Assembly: GCA_964547975.1 (NCBI GenBank)
Contig: CAZJRM010000001.1
Coordinates: 1-64,000 of the forward strand
Reading direction: 5' to 3'
Source of the DNA: CAYJPV01 sp964547975
Lineage (GTDB): Bacteria > Acidobacteriota > Vicinamibacteria > Vicinamibacterales > JAKQTR01
Length of the DNA stretch: 64,000 bases
Part shown: piece by piece, positions 42,771-51,194 of the stretch
How positions within the stretch are numbered: position 1 is the first letter of the stretch
Layout of the letters: each line of letters begins with the position of its first letter
Program-made: the position numbers and the translations under genes
The notes under the pieces: model-generated
Seen by the model: the letters and a program-made list of their open reading frames with translations, nothing else
Databases searched by the model: none
Told to the model about the DNA's origin: nothing

Positions 42771-43796
42771 CTACTCCTCTGAGTCAGCGTCCCCTGCCGG
42801 CTCTTCTGTCTCTGTCCCGTCCATGCCCTCGAATAGCCCTTCTGGCGGCCTTCGCGTTTCCGCGGCCGCGAACGGCCGCATGAACGGGTAACGCTTCAGC
42901 ATCTCCTCCGAGTACCGTCCCGCGACCGGCTCTCCAATCTGGTGTTTCATGGTCGCCGCGTTGGCGACCGCCTTCGCCGCGAAGTGGTTGTTCATGAAGA
43001 CGTAGATCTTCTGGACCAGGCGACGGACGTTCGAGACGATGTCGCTGAACTCCGAGACTTCCGACGGCGAGTACAGGTAGTTGTACCGTTCGTCTTGATG
43101 GTCGTGGGCCCACCACTTCTCGGCGTTGCGGCCGTGCAGCCGCATGTAGTAGAGACCGCGCAGGTTGGGAAGGTGGTTCTGACGGATGGAGAAGCGGAAC
43201 TTGGGCTCGTCGATCTGGGCCCACGCGGCACCCAGGCCGTTGAGCAGCCCGAGGGTCTCGACGACCCGATCGCTCCAGCTCCGGTGCCGGAGTTCCACCG
43301 CCACCGGGTAGGCCCTGAATGCCTCGAGCAGCCAGGCGAGGTACGCGCGTGTATCGGGGGCATCGCGGAAACTCGGTGGGAATTGCGCCAGGAGGGCGCC
43401 GATCTTGCCCGCGCGGGCCAGCGGATCGATGGCGGTTCTGAACGCGTCCACATCCGCCATCGAGACCACCGGCAAGGCCGACGTGACCGCGTCGGCCGGG
43501 GGCGCGCCGCCGTGGGCGTGTTGGTACATGGCCGGGTGCGTGAACTTCTGGAAGAGCTTCATCGCGAAGTCGAAGTCGGCTGGCGTTCGTTTCGCCCACG
43601 CGCGCGTCGTGTCGGGGGTCGGAAGGCGGTAGAAGCTCGAATTCACCTCGACCGTGTTGAAATGTTCGGCGTAATACGCCAGTTCGTCGAAACGCCTGCC
43701 CCCGGAAGACCGGGAAGCCGGATAGAAGATCCCGTTCCACGTCCCCTGCCCGGACGGATAACTCCAACCGGAGGTGCCGATGCGCACGTCGCCCAT
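42771..43796 (-). CDS. DUF72 family protein
   Basis: 341 residues from ATG 43796. DUF72 (YecE) TIM-barrel features: VRIGTSGWSYPSGQGTWNGI, YYAEHFNTVEVNSSFYRLP, FAMKLFQKFTHP, IGALLAQFPPSFRD, AVELRHRSW and YYMRLHGRNAEKWW, with VFMNNHFAAKAV near the end. The biochemical role of the family is not settled. The C-terminus is acidic (EEPAGDADSEE). Divergent from queE, with a G-rich repeat between. Confidence 0.88.
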   Translation of the reverse strand: MGDVRIGTSGWSYPSGQGTWNGIFYPASRSSGGRRFDELAYYAEHFNTVEVNSSFYRLPTPDTTRAWAKRTPADFDFAMKLFQKFTHPAMYQHAHGGAPPADAVTSALPVVSMADVDAFRTAIDPLARAGKIGALLAQFPPSFRDAPDTRAYLAWLLEAFRAYPVAVELRHRSWSDRVVETLGLLNGLGAAWAQIDEPKFRFSIRQNHLPNLRGLYYMRLHGRNAEKWWAHDHQDERYNYLYSPSEVSEFSDIVSNVRRLVQKIYVFMNNHFAAKAVANAATMKHQIGEPVAGRYSEEMLKRYPFMRPFAAAETRRPPEGLFEGMDGTETEEPAGDADSEE

Positions 43797-43814
43797 GGGG
43801 GGACTATACACGGA

Positions 43815-43925
43815 GGGGAAAGGGAATAGGCGATAGGGAACTGGGAAAGGAAAGGGGAAGGGGAATAGGCGATAGGGAACAGGGAAAGGGAACCGGGAAC
43901 AGGGAAGAGGGATCAGGCGAGAGGC
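43815..43925. repeat. G-rich minisatellite between DUF72 and queE
   Basis: Two exact 20-bp units (GGGAATAGGCGATAGGGAAC) at 43822-43841 and 43861-43880, period 39, within about a dozen GGG runs. High G-quadruplex potential on the plus strand. Shares its core with the tract at 1592-1660. Confidence 0.8.
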
Positions 43926-44017
43926 TAGAGGCAACGGCCGCGTGCCGGAAGCCGGAAGGCGAGCGCCTGGGGTCGGTGAGCAAGGTCGAAAGCCTGAAGC
44001 CGCGAGCCACGAGCCGG

Positions 44018-44023
44018 TAGAAT
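44018..44023 (+). promoter_or_regulatory. -10-like TAGAAT before queE
   Basis: TAGAAT 12 nt before the queE ATG, with no ribosome-binding site in between; suggests a leaderless or near-leaderless transcript. No clear -35; GAGCC repeat units lie just upstream (43985-44016). Confidence 0.35.
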
Positions 44024-44035
44024 AGTACCGTCGCC

Positions 44036-44677
44036 ATGTTGACGATCAGCGAGATCTTCCATTCGATTCAGGGCGAGTCGTCGTACGCCGGCTTGCCGTG
44101 TGTCTTCGTGCGCCTCGCGGCCTGTGATCTGCGATGTGCCTGGTGCGACACGCCGTACGCGTTCACCGGCGGCACGAAGATGTCGATCGACGACGTGATC
44201 GCGTCGGTCGAGCGGACCGGTTGCCGGATCGTCGAGGTAACGGGCGGCGAGCCGCTCCTGCAGGACGACGTCTACCCGCTGATGGCGGCCCTTCGGGACC
44301 GGGGCCTGACGGTGCTGCTGGAAACGGGCGGCCACCTGCCCATCGACCGCGTACCCGCCGGCGTCGTGCGAATCGTCGACGTGAAATGCCCGGCGAGCGG
44401 CGAGTCGGCGCGCAACCACTGGCCCAATCTCGAGGTGTTGCGCCCGTCCGACGAGGTGAAGTTCGTGATCCAGGACCGCGCCGACTACGATTTCGCGAAG
44501 CAGGTCGTGAAGCGGCACCACCTCGCGGGACGCTGCGCGGGCGTGCTGTTCTCGCCGGTTCACGGCGTCCTGGCGCCGGCACAGCTGTCGGAGTGGATCC
44601 TGGCCGACCGCCTGGACGTGCGGCTGCAGCTGCAGGTGCACAAGTACATCTGGGCGCCGGACACGCGCGGAGTCTGA
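44036..44677 (+). CDS. queE: 7-carboxy-7-deazaguanine synthase
   Basis: 213 residues. Radical-SAM ring contraction giving 7-carboxy-7-deazaguanine, precursor of preQ0. ISEIFHSIQGESSYAG, cluster motif CDLRCAWCDTPYA (CX3CX2C), VEVTGGEPLLQDD, LLETGG and DVKCPASGE. The short family form. queC starts 1 nt after its stop (44679), and queA lies at 22 kb. Confidence 0.95.
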   Translation: MLTISEIFHSIQGESSYAGLPCVFVRLAACDLRCAWCDTPYAFTGGTKMSIDDVIASVERTGCRIVEVTGGEPLLQDDVYPLMAALRDRGLTVLLETGGHLPIDRVPAGVVRIVDVKCPASGESARNHWPNLEVLRPSDEVKFVIQDRADYDFAKQVVKRHHLAGRCAGVLFSPVHGVLAPAQLSEWILADRLDVRLQLQVHKYIWAPDTRGV

Positions 44678-44678
44678 C

Positions 44679-45350
44679 GTGAACGCCGTACTGCTGTTGA
44701 GCGGGGGCCTCGATTCCTACACCGCCGGCGCGATGGCCCGCGCCGAGGGGTTCGATCTGCACGCCCTCAGCGTCGTCTACGGACAGCGCCACGCCATCGA
44801 ACTCGAGGCGGCCCGCCGCGTCGCCTCGGCGCTGGGCGTCACCCGCCACGTCGAGCTGTTCCTCGACCTGTCCGCGTTCGGCGGATCGTCCCTCGTCGGC
44901 GACGGCGCAGTGCCCAAGGATCGGGCCGTCGATGCCCGGGACATCCCGAGCACGTACGTGCCGGCGCGGAACACGATCTTCCTGTCGCTGGCGCTGGGAT
45001 GGGCCGAGTCGCTCGGGGCGCGCGACATCGTCATCGGCGTGAACGCGCTCGACTACTCGGGCTACCCGGACTGCCGGCCCGAGTTCGTCCGGGCATTCGA
45101 GCACCTCGCGAGCGTCGCGACGCGCGCCGGCGTGGAAGGACGGCGCGTCAGGGTGCACACGCCCCTCATCGAGATGACCAAGGGCCAGATCATCCGGCGG
45201 GGCCTCGAACTGGGGCTCGACTACGGCCTGACCCACAGCTGCTACGACCCCGGCGACGCCGGGAGGCCGTGCGGCCGCTGTGACAGTTGCCTGCTGAGAG
45301 CGCGCGGATTTGCAGAGGCCGGCGTGCCGGACCCTGTCCTGTCGCGTTGA
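44679..45350 (+). CDS. queC: 7-cyano-7-deazaguanine (preQ0) synthase
   Basis: 223 residues from GTG 44679. Converts 7-carboxy-7-deazaguanine to preQ0 with ATP and ammonia. PP-loop LLLSGGLDSYTAGAMA, VYGQRHAIELEAA, STYVPARNTIFLSLAL and the zinc site THSCYDPGDAGRPCGRCDSC. Immediately downstream of queE. Confidence 0.96.
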   Translation: MNAVLLLSGGLDSYTAGAMARAEGFDLHALSVVYGQRHAIELEAARRVASALGVTRHVELFLDLSAFGGSSLVGDGAVPKDRAVDARDIPSTYVPARNTIFLSLALGWAESLGARDIVIGVNALDYSGYPDCRPEFVRAFEHLASVATRAGVEGRRVRVHTPLIEMTKGQIIRRGLELGLDYGLTHSCYDPGDAGRPCGRCDSCLLRARGFAEAGVPDPVLSR

Positions 45351-45357
45351 ACACGTG

Positions 45358-45403
45358 GCGTCCGGCTTCAGCCGGACGCGGCAGGGCTGGCTGAAGCCAG
45401 CCC
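45358..45403. repeat. REP-like palindromes, copy 5 (two in tandem)
   Basis: GCGTCCGGCT / AGCCGGACGC around TC at 45358-45379, then GGGCTGGCT / AGCCAGCCC around GA at 45384-45403. Eight bases after the queC stop. Confidence 0.85.
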
Positions 45404-45405
45404 CC

Positions 45406-45444
45406 ACGCGAGCCGAAAGTCGCGAGCCGAAAGCCGAAAGCCGT
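45406..45444. repeat. GAGCC/AAAGCC array
   Basis: Degenerate units CGCGAGCCGAAAGT and GAGCCGAAAGCCGAAAGCC fill the gap between the palindromes and the next ATG, so no ribosome-binding site is obvious. Confidence 0.65.
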
Positions 45445-45448
45445 CCCT

Positions 45449-46651
45449 ATGACCGATCGTCTCTACTACTCCGATTCGAACGGCCTCGAATTCGACGCCA
45501 TCGTGCAGGCCTGCGAGACCGTGGATGGCCGCAGCCAGGTCACGCTGGACAGGACCGCGTTCTACCCGACCTCCGGCGGCCAGCCGTACGACACCGGCAC
45601 GCTCGGTGACGCGTCCGTGACCGACGTCATCGATCTCGACGATGGGCGCATCGCGCACGTGGTCGATCGCCCGCTCGCGCCGGGCGCGACGGTGCGCGGG
45701 CGCATCGATGCCGCGCGGCGGTTCGATCACATGCAGCAGCACACCGGCCAGCACATCCTCTCGGCCGCGTTCGACCGCCTGTCCGGTGCTCGCACGGTGG
45801 GATTCCACCTCGGGGCCGTCGTCTCGTCGCTGGACCTGGACAAGGTGCTGTCAGCGGAATCGCTGGCGGCCGCCGAGGACGAAGCCAATCGGATCGTCTG
45901 GGAGAACCGTCCTGTGGCCATTCGGTACGCCACGCCGGAGGACGCCGCCGGACTGCAGCTGAGGAAAGAGCCGACCCGCACCGGGCCCCTGCGCATCGTG
46001 GAAGTGCCGGACTTCGACCGGTCGGCGTGCGGCGGGACCCACGTCGCGCACACCGCGCAGGTGGGTGTCGTGGCGATTCGATCGTGGGAGAAGCTGCGCG
46101 GCGGCCTCCGGATCGAGTTCGTGTGCGGCGGGCGCGCGGTCCGGGAGTTCCGCCGCCTGCGCGACACGGTCGCCGGCGCGATCCGCTACGTTTCGGTATC
46201 GCCCGAAGAACTGCCGGCCGCGATCGAACGCCTGCAGCTGGACAGCAAGGCACAGCAGAAGGCGCTGCGGGGATTCCAGGAGCAGCTCGCGGCTCACGAA
46301 GCGGCGGCGATGGTCAGCCGGGGCGTGAAACAGGGGGACGTCACGGTCGTCGTCGAGGCGCCCGACGGCTGGGATCAGTCGGGCCTCAAGGCGCTGGTGT
46401 CGCAGGCCATTGCACAACCTGGCGTCGTGGTCGCGGCCCTGTCCGCGTCCGAGCCGCGCGCGATCGTCATCGGCCGTTCCGCCGGCGTGGCGGCGGACGC
46501 CGGCGCGATCCTGAAGGACCTGGTCGCGCAGTTCGGCGGGAAGGGGGGCGGGCGCCCCGACCTCGCGCAGGGCGGCGGACTGTCTGGCTCGATCGACACG
46601 GTGCGGTCCGCGGCGCTGGCCGCCATCGGACGGTCGCTCAGCGGCGGCTGA
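45449..46651 (+). CDS. long AlaX-type alanyl-tRNA editing protein
   Basis: 400 residues. Trans-editing of mischarged tRNA-Ala. N-terminal TGS-like/barrel region (VTLDRTAFYPTSGGQPYDTG), zinc-binding HTGQH (MQQHTGQHILSA) and CGGTH (SACGGTHVAH) of the AlaRS editing domain, then a coiled linker and a DHHA1-like C-terminal domain (LAAGGRPDLAQGGGL-like segment KGGGRPDLAQGGGL). No catalytic AlaRS domain. Confidence 0.92.
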   Translation: MTDRLYYSDSNGLEFDAIVQACETVDGRSQVTLDRTAFYPTSGGQPYDTGTLGDASVTDVIDLDDGRIAHVVDRPLAPGATVRGRIDAARRFDHMQQHTGQHILSAAFDRLSGARTVGFHLGAVVSSLDLDKVLSAESLAAAEDEANRIVWENRPVAIRYATPEDAAGLQLRKEPTRTGPLRIVEVPDFDRSACGGTHVAHTAQVGVVAIRSWEKLRGGLRIEFVCGGRAVREFRRLRDTVAGAIRYVSVSPEELPAAIERLQLDSKAQQKALRGFQEQLAAHEAAAMVSRGVKQGDVTVVVEAPDGWDQSGLKALVSQAIAQPGVVVAALSASEPRAIVIGRSAGVAADAGAILKDLVAQFGGKGGGRPDLAQGGGLSGSIDTVRSAALAAIGRSLSGG

Positions 46652-46669
46652 CGCCTGTCATCCCCCTGT

Positions 46670-48805
46670 CTACCGCGTCATGACACGCAGTTCGGCACGC
46701 CCGAACATCGCGGGCGCGCCGTCCTTCACGATCGTCTCTTCCAGTCTTGGCGCGAGGCCGTTCGCGTGGACGACGGCCAGCCGGCGCACGCGGTACCGAC
46801 CACGCTCGTAGTCGAACGTGCGCCCGTCGTCTTCGTGCAGGTCGAACCGCCCGCCGCCGCTGCCGTAGTAGCGCACCTCGAGGGCCGCGCCATACGCCCG
46901 GGCGGTGCGCGAGACCGCCTGCGCCAGCATCGGAATCACGGCACCGTCGCGGACGAAGAGCGGGAGACGCCCGCGCTCGGCACTGACCGTGATGCGCCCG
47001 CCGTCTCCCGCGAGGGCACCGGTGTAGAAGTCGTACCACCTGCCCGGCGGCAGCAGGACTTCGCGCGACCAGCCGGTCTGGTCGGAATAGGGCGCCACCA
47101 GGATCGACGGCCCGAACATGAACTGGTCTTCGGCGCGCGCGAGGGCGAGACCCTCGAGCACCATGGGCCGCAGCGGCGGCAACCCCTCGAAGTGGTACGC
47201 GGCAAACGCGCTGTAGAGGTACGGCAGCAGGCGCATCCGAAGTTCCAGCGCCTCGCGCACCGCAGGTGTCAAGGCGGGGAAGTGCCACGGCGTGGCGCCG
47301 GAGGCCCAGGCGTTGAGCTGGGCCAGCGCCGAGACGCTGACGACCTGCATCCGGTTGAGCCAGTCCCGCTCGCTGCGCGCGTCGCGGATCTCAGGTGCCC
47401 ACAGCACGCCGGCGATCCCGGCCGCCGAGATGCCCGTGATGTACTCGCGCAGGTCGTACGCATCGCTGTAGATCGCGAACGGGTACCCGGCCGCGATCCC
47501 GTTACTCGCGCGGACGAGGCCGTACGTGCGCTGGTTGCGTGCCTTGAACAGGCCGTTGAAAAACAGGTGCTGCATGATCAGCCCGTAGGCCTGACGCATG
47601 GCGGGCGCCGGCGTCCCGGACGGGAACGACGCATGATCGGGCCACAGCCAGACGTCGAAGCCATCGACCTCGTCGATCTTGTACCCGCTCACGCCGATGC
47701 CGACGTGCTCGCGGCTGTGCTGCTGGAGAATAGCCTGGCGCGCGGCCGGCAGGGTGTAATCCGGGACGAGGCCCAGCCACACCATGTGCGACGCGGACAG
47801 CGGGTACATCGTGTCGTGCAGCCCGCTCTCCGGCGAAACGTACGGGTTCTCCCAGAGATTGACACGAATGCCCCTGGCGAGCAGCGACGACACGAAACCC
47901 TCGGGATCGGGGAATCTCGCCTTCTGCCACTCGAACGTGCACGGGTAGGACTTCGTCATCCATCCCGGCTCCAGGCCGATGACATCGAGCGGGATCCCGT
48001 TCGCATCGAACGCCGCCACCTCTCTGCGGATCTGCTCGGCGTCGGCCGTCGCGTGGACACGATGCCAGAACCCGAGACCCCACAGGGGCGGCAGCGCGCC
48101 GCCGCCGCCGAACAGATTGAAGCGGGACACCACGTCGGCGAGGTCGTCGCCTGCGAGGATGACGACCTCCGCCCCTGGGCCGTCGATGAACAGTTCGACG
48201 GCATCGCTGAGGGGCTGCGCCTGCCAGCGTGAGACCGGCGCGCCCGGCGGCGGGTTTCGGTCCACCGGCGGCGGGTTGTTCGGGGAATCCTTGCGGTTTC
48301 CGACCCGCGCGTAGACCTTGAGGAAGCGGGCCGTGTCGACGAACACCCCGTAACCGCGGCTGGAGACGTAGAACGGCACCGGGGCGTGCGTGCGCCCGCC
48401 ACCGCTCGACCAGTGATCCACGTTCAGCGTCAGAACCGCCTGGCTCTTGTCGAGTCCGTCGAACTGGAGCCCGAATCCAAAGAGCTTCTCACCGGGCTCG
48501 CTCGGGACACGAATCACCACGCGCCCGTCCGCCGTCCGTGCGAAGGATACGGGAGACGCGGCGAACGGGAACGGCGGCCTCGACCGCCGCGCGAGCGCGT
48601 CCAGTCGCGGCGGCGCCGCGGCCAGGTCCGTGTACCGCAGTTCGCGGCTGGCGTCGCCGACCGTCGCGCGCCAGATCCCCGGCGCGATCGGGGCCCACGC
48701 GGTGACGGGGGTGAGACCTGGGGGCGGATTGCCAGGCGGCAGGGCGGCTGGCGAAACCGTGAGCAGGCCGGCGGCAATCAGGCAGGCAGCGAGGATGGTG
48801 CGCAC
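46670..48805 (-). CDS. exported glycoside hydrolase family 31
   Basis: 711 residues from GTG 48805 with a signal peptide (ILAACLIAAGLLTVSPA). GH31 TIM barrel at about 235-560: WGLGFWHRVHATADAEQIR, VIGLEPGWMT, and GYKIDEVDG (Asp378 probable nucleophile). The candidate acid/base Asp lies in YSDAYDLREY at about 447-451. C-terminal beta domains include LPLFVRDGAVIPML. Probably an alpha-glucosidase or xylosidase; substrate unassigned. Last gene of the ABC/GldG/DacB operon, 13 nt after the SRPBCC-like gene. Confidence 0.88.
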   Translation of the reverse strand: MRTILAACLIAAGLLTVSPAALPPGNPPPGLTPVTAWAPIAPGIWRATVGDASRELRYTDLAAAPPRLDALARRSRPPFPFAASPVSFARTADGRVVIRVPSEPGEKLFGFGLQFDGLDKSQAVLTLNVDHWSSGGGRTHAPVPFYVSSRGYGVFVDTARFLKVYARVGNRKDSPNNPPPVDRNPPPGAPVSRWQAQPLSDAVELFIDGPGAEVVILAGDDLADVVSRFNLFGGGGALPPLWGLGFWHRVHATADAEQIRREVAAFDANGIPLDVIGLEPGWMTKSYPCTFEWQKARFPDPEGFVSSLLARGIRVNLWENPYVSPESGLHDTMYPLSASHMVWLGLVPDYTLPAARQAILQQHSREHVGIGVSGYKIDEVDGFDVWLWPDHASFPSGTPAPAMRQAYGLIMQHLFFNGLFKARNQRTYGLVRASNGIAAGYPFAIYSDAYDLREYITGISAAGIAGVLWAPEIRDARSERDWLNRMQVVSVSALAQLNAWASGATPWHFPALTPAVREALELRMRLLPYLYSAFAAYHFEGLPPLRPMVLEGLALARAEDQFMFGPSILVAPYSDQTGWSREVLLPPGRWYDFYTGALAGDGGRITVSAERGRLPLFVRDGAVIPMLAQAVSRTARAYGAALEVRYYGSGGGRFDLHEDDGRTFDYERGRYRVRRLAVVHANGLAPRLEETIVKDGAPAMFGRAELRVMTR

Positions 48806-48818
48806 GTGCGCATTCTAA

Positions 48819-49679
48819 CTACCGCCGCAGGCGGACCGGCGACTCTTCTTCGACGGGCACCGGTTTCGGCCGGGGATTCCGGCCGAGGCGATCGATCCAC
48901 TCCCAGTCGGCCGCGGGTACTGCCGGCGCCGACGCGATCGTCTCGGCGCGCACCTTGACCGCGCGCAGCCACATCAGGCGGATCAGGCCGCTGCCCGGCG
49001 CGATGACGCGCCAATACCGGGCGAACGTAGCCCGCGAGGCGTCGTCGGTCGCGTCCACGCGTGTGTCCGTCCGCAACATCGTCATGCCGCCCCGGCCGGG
49101 TGAGATCCGGAAACCAATGGTGGCTTTGGCGAACCCGGGCTGCAGCAGCGCCTTGAACGACTCGGGCGTCGAGCCAAGAGCCAGGCGGACACCGGCCGGC
49201 GCCAGGACCACCGCCCCAATGACGTGCTCGACTCCAGGGGTGGTCGCGAGCGTGATGAACGACGTCCGCGTGGCCACCTGGAGGAGGGGCACGCCGTCCG
49301 GCGGGTTCAGGATGCTCTCCGGGCCTTCGGCGGCGCCACGCCGGATCCACACCAGCGTCCTGTACAGCGGGATCTCGTCCGCACTGACGCTCAGCAGGGC
49401 GCTGTAGACCTGGCCTGCGCTTGCGCGGATCGGGATCTCGTGGTGTTCGTCGAACTGGTAGACCGGGGCGAACTCGTCGAGCGCCGTGGTGCCGCCGACG
49501 ACCGACATCTCGTCAGCGGGCCAGCCGGTCACCGTCGAGACGCTGACCGCTCCGGCCAGCGTCACGGCGCCCGCGACCCAGCGGTTCCTGATACCAGCGA
49601 CGCGCAACGGGACGACCAGCGAGATGACGCCGATGGCCGTGACGGCCGCCGACACGTACAGCAGAACCGACAGCAGCAT
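48819..49679 (-). CDS. membrane-anchored protein, possibly SRPBCC-like
   Basis: 286 residues. Two N-terminal hydrophobic segments (LLSVLLYVSAAVTAIGVISL, WVAGAVTLAGAVSVSTVTG), then an alpha/beta domain (HHEIPIRASAGQVYSALLSV, LPAGVRLAL-like APAGVRLAL, FRISPGRGGMTMLRTDTRV) that may be START/SRPBCC-like. Shares one nucleotide with the dacB stop (TGATG). Function unknown; the cassette suggests an envelope role. Confidence 0.55.
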   Translation of the reverse strand: MLLSVLLYVSAAVTAIGVISLVVPLRVAGIRNRWVAGAVTLAGAVSVSTVTGWPADEMSVVGGTTALDEFAPVYQFDEHHEIPIRASAGQVYSALLSVSADEIPLYRTLVWIRRGAAEGPESILNPPDGVPLLQVATRTSFITLATTPGVEHVIGAVVLAPAGVRLALGSTPESFKALLQPGFAKATIGFRISPGRGGMTMLRTDTRVDATDDASRATFARYWRVIAPGSGLIRLMWLRAVKVRAETIASAPAVPAADWEWIDRLGRNPRPKPVPVEEESPVRLRR

Positions 49680-51190
49680 CAGCGGCGCCGGAACTGCGCC
49701 AGACGGGCCACCATTCGATCGACGATGGCGTCGGCATCGGACTGCGGCACGTTGAAGTTGTTGACGACGAACGAGAAGACGAGTGGCTCGCCGTCGGCGG
49801 AGGTCACGTAGCCGGACAACGCGCGGGCGTTGGCGATGGATCCCGTCTTGGCACGGGCGTTGTTTTCGGCCTTCGTGCCCTTCAGGCGGCCGCCAATCGT
49901 GCCGTCCACTCCCGCGTTGGGCAGCGCGTCCGTGTAAGGACCGCGATGCGCCGGATCATCGTACATCCGCGTGAGGACGCGCACGAGGAGATCCGCCGTG
50001 AGGTAGTTGTAGCGCGAGAGTCCCGATCCGTCGGCCTGCAGATACCGATCCGGCGCGATGCCCCACGCGGCCAGCGTGTCCGCCACGACCTTGCGCCCCG
50101 CCGATGCCGACCCCTGCGGCAGCGTGCCGTCCGGTGCCGGCTGCCGGCCCGCCAGCGCGAGCATCGTGTCCGCGTAGAGGTTCTGGCTCACCTTCAGCAG
50201 CACCTTGAGGATCTCCGCCAGCGGCGGCGAGGTCCACGTCGCCAGTGTGCGTGCGGCGGTCATGTCTGGCGGTTGCGGCAGCGCATCGATATCGAACGCG
50301 TCGCCATCCACCCGGACGCCGCGTTCGACCAGGGCGGCCCTGAGCACGCCGGCCGTGAACAGCGTCGGGTTGTCGACCGAGACCGATCGCGTCACGTCCT
50401 TCCGTCCCGCGGGCAACGTGCCCGTCACCGTCAGTTCGGAGCTTCCTGGCAGTCGTCGGTATTCGAGACTGACGGGCGCATCGGCGGAGCCGGTCGTCAC
50501 GCCGCTGACGATCGTCAGCCCGTGGCCGGCGGGGAATCCCTCGATGGCCACGCGGTCGCCCACGGCCGCGCCCGGCGTGAAACGCAACTGGATCACGTTC
50601 TCGTTGAACGAGAGGCCACTGGTCGGCGCCGCGTACCCCGCGGACAGGTAGTCCCACGACCACCCCTGGCCGAGCCCCACGTCATCGAGCACGTTGTCGT
50701 CACCGACAATCCGCCCGGCGATCCTGGAAACACCCGCCGCCCGCAACTGTGCCGTCCAGGCGTCGAGCACCTCCGCGGCGGACGACGGACGCCCGCCGAG
50801 CGACGGGTCCCCGCTGCCGACGATGACGAGGTCGCCGGCCAGGACGCCGTTCTCGATCGGGCCGGCAGACACGAGCCGCGTGTCGAAGGTCCGAGACCAG
50901 CCCAGGCGTTCGGCCGCGACGGCGGCGGTGACGATCTTCATGTTGGACGCCGGCATGACGAACGTACCGGGGTTCAGCGCGAAGAGGGTTTCGCGGGTTC
51001 GCAGCGAGGCGACCTCGACGCCCCACACAGCGTTGGCGAACGCGGGCGCGCGGAACGCGGCGGCCATGTCGGCCCGCAGGGCCGCCAGGCCGGGCTTTGG
51101 CGGGACGGGCGTCGTGACGACTCTCGGCGTCCTGGCGCAACCGGCCGCCAGCACGAGCAACAGAACAGGAGCGAGGCGCGTACGACGCAA
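49679..51190 (-). CDS. dacB: PBP4-type D-alanyl-D-alanine carboxypeptidase/endopeptidase, lipoprotein
   Basis: 503 residues. Trims peptidoglycan in the periplasm. Lipobox LAAGC (Cys18) predicts a lipid anchor. Serine 82 and Lys85 in ASNMKIVTA (SxxK), second motif in QADGSGLSRYNYL, third KTG in RAKTGSIANARALSGY. A large insert between motifs is typical of PBP4. It starts 4 nt after the DUF4340 stop. Confidence 0.92.
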   Translation of the reverse strand: MRRTRLAPVLLLVLAAGCARTPRVVTTPVPPKPGLAALRADMAAAFRAPAFANAVWGVEVASLRTRETLFALNPGTFVMPASNMKIVTAAVAAERLGWSRTFDTRLVSAGPIENGVLAGDLVIVGSGDPSLGGRPSSAAEVLDAWTAQLRAAGVSRIAGRIVGDDNVLDDVGLGQGWSWDYLSAGYAAPTSGLSFNENVIQLRFTPGAAVGDRVAIEGFPAGHGLTIVSGVTTGSADAPVSLEYRRLPGSSELTVTGTLPAGRKDVTRSVSVDNPTLFTAGVLRAALVERGVRVDGDAFDIDALPQPPDMTAARTLATWTSPPLAEILKVLLKVSQNLYADTMLALAGRQPAPDGTLPQGSASAGRKVVADTLAAWGIAPDRYLQADGSGLSRYNYLTADLLVRVLTRMYDDPAHRGPYTDALPNAGVDGTIGGRLKGTKAENNARAKTGSIANARALSGYVTSADGEPLVFSFVVNNFNVPQSDADAIVDRMVARLAQFRRR

Positions 51191-51194
51191 CAGC

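Noticed and set aside
43815..43925. possible CRISPR array
   Set aside because: Units are degenerate, period about 39 with G-rich spacers that match the repeat itself; no cas gene is present.
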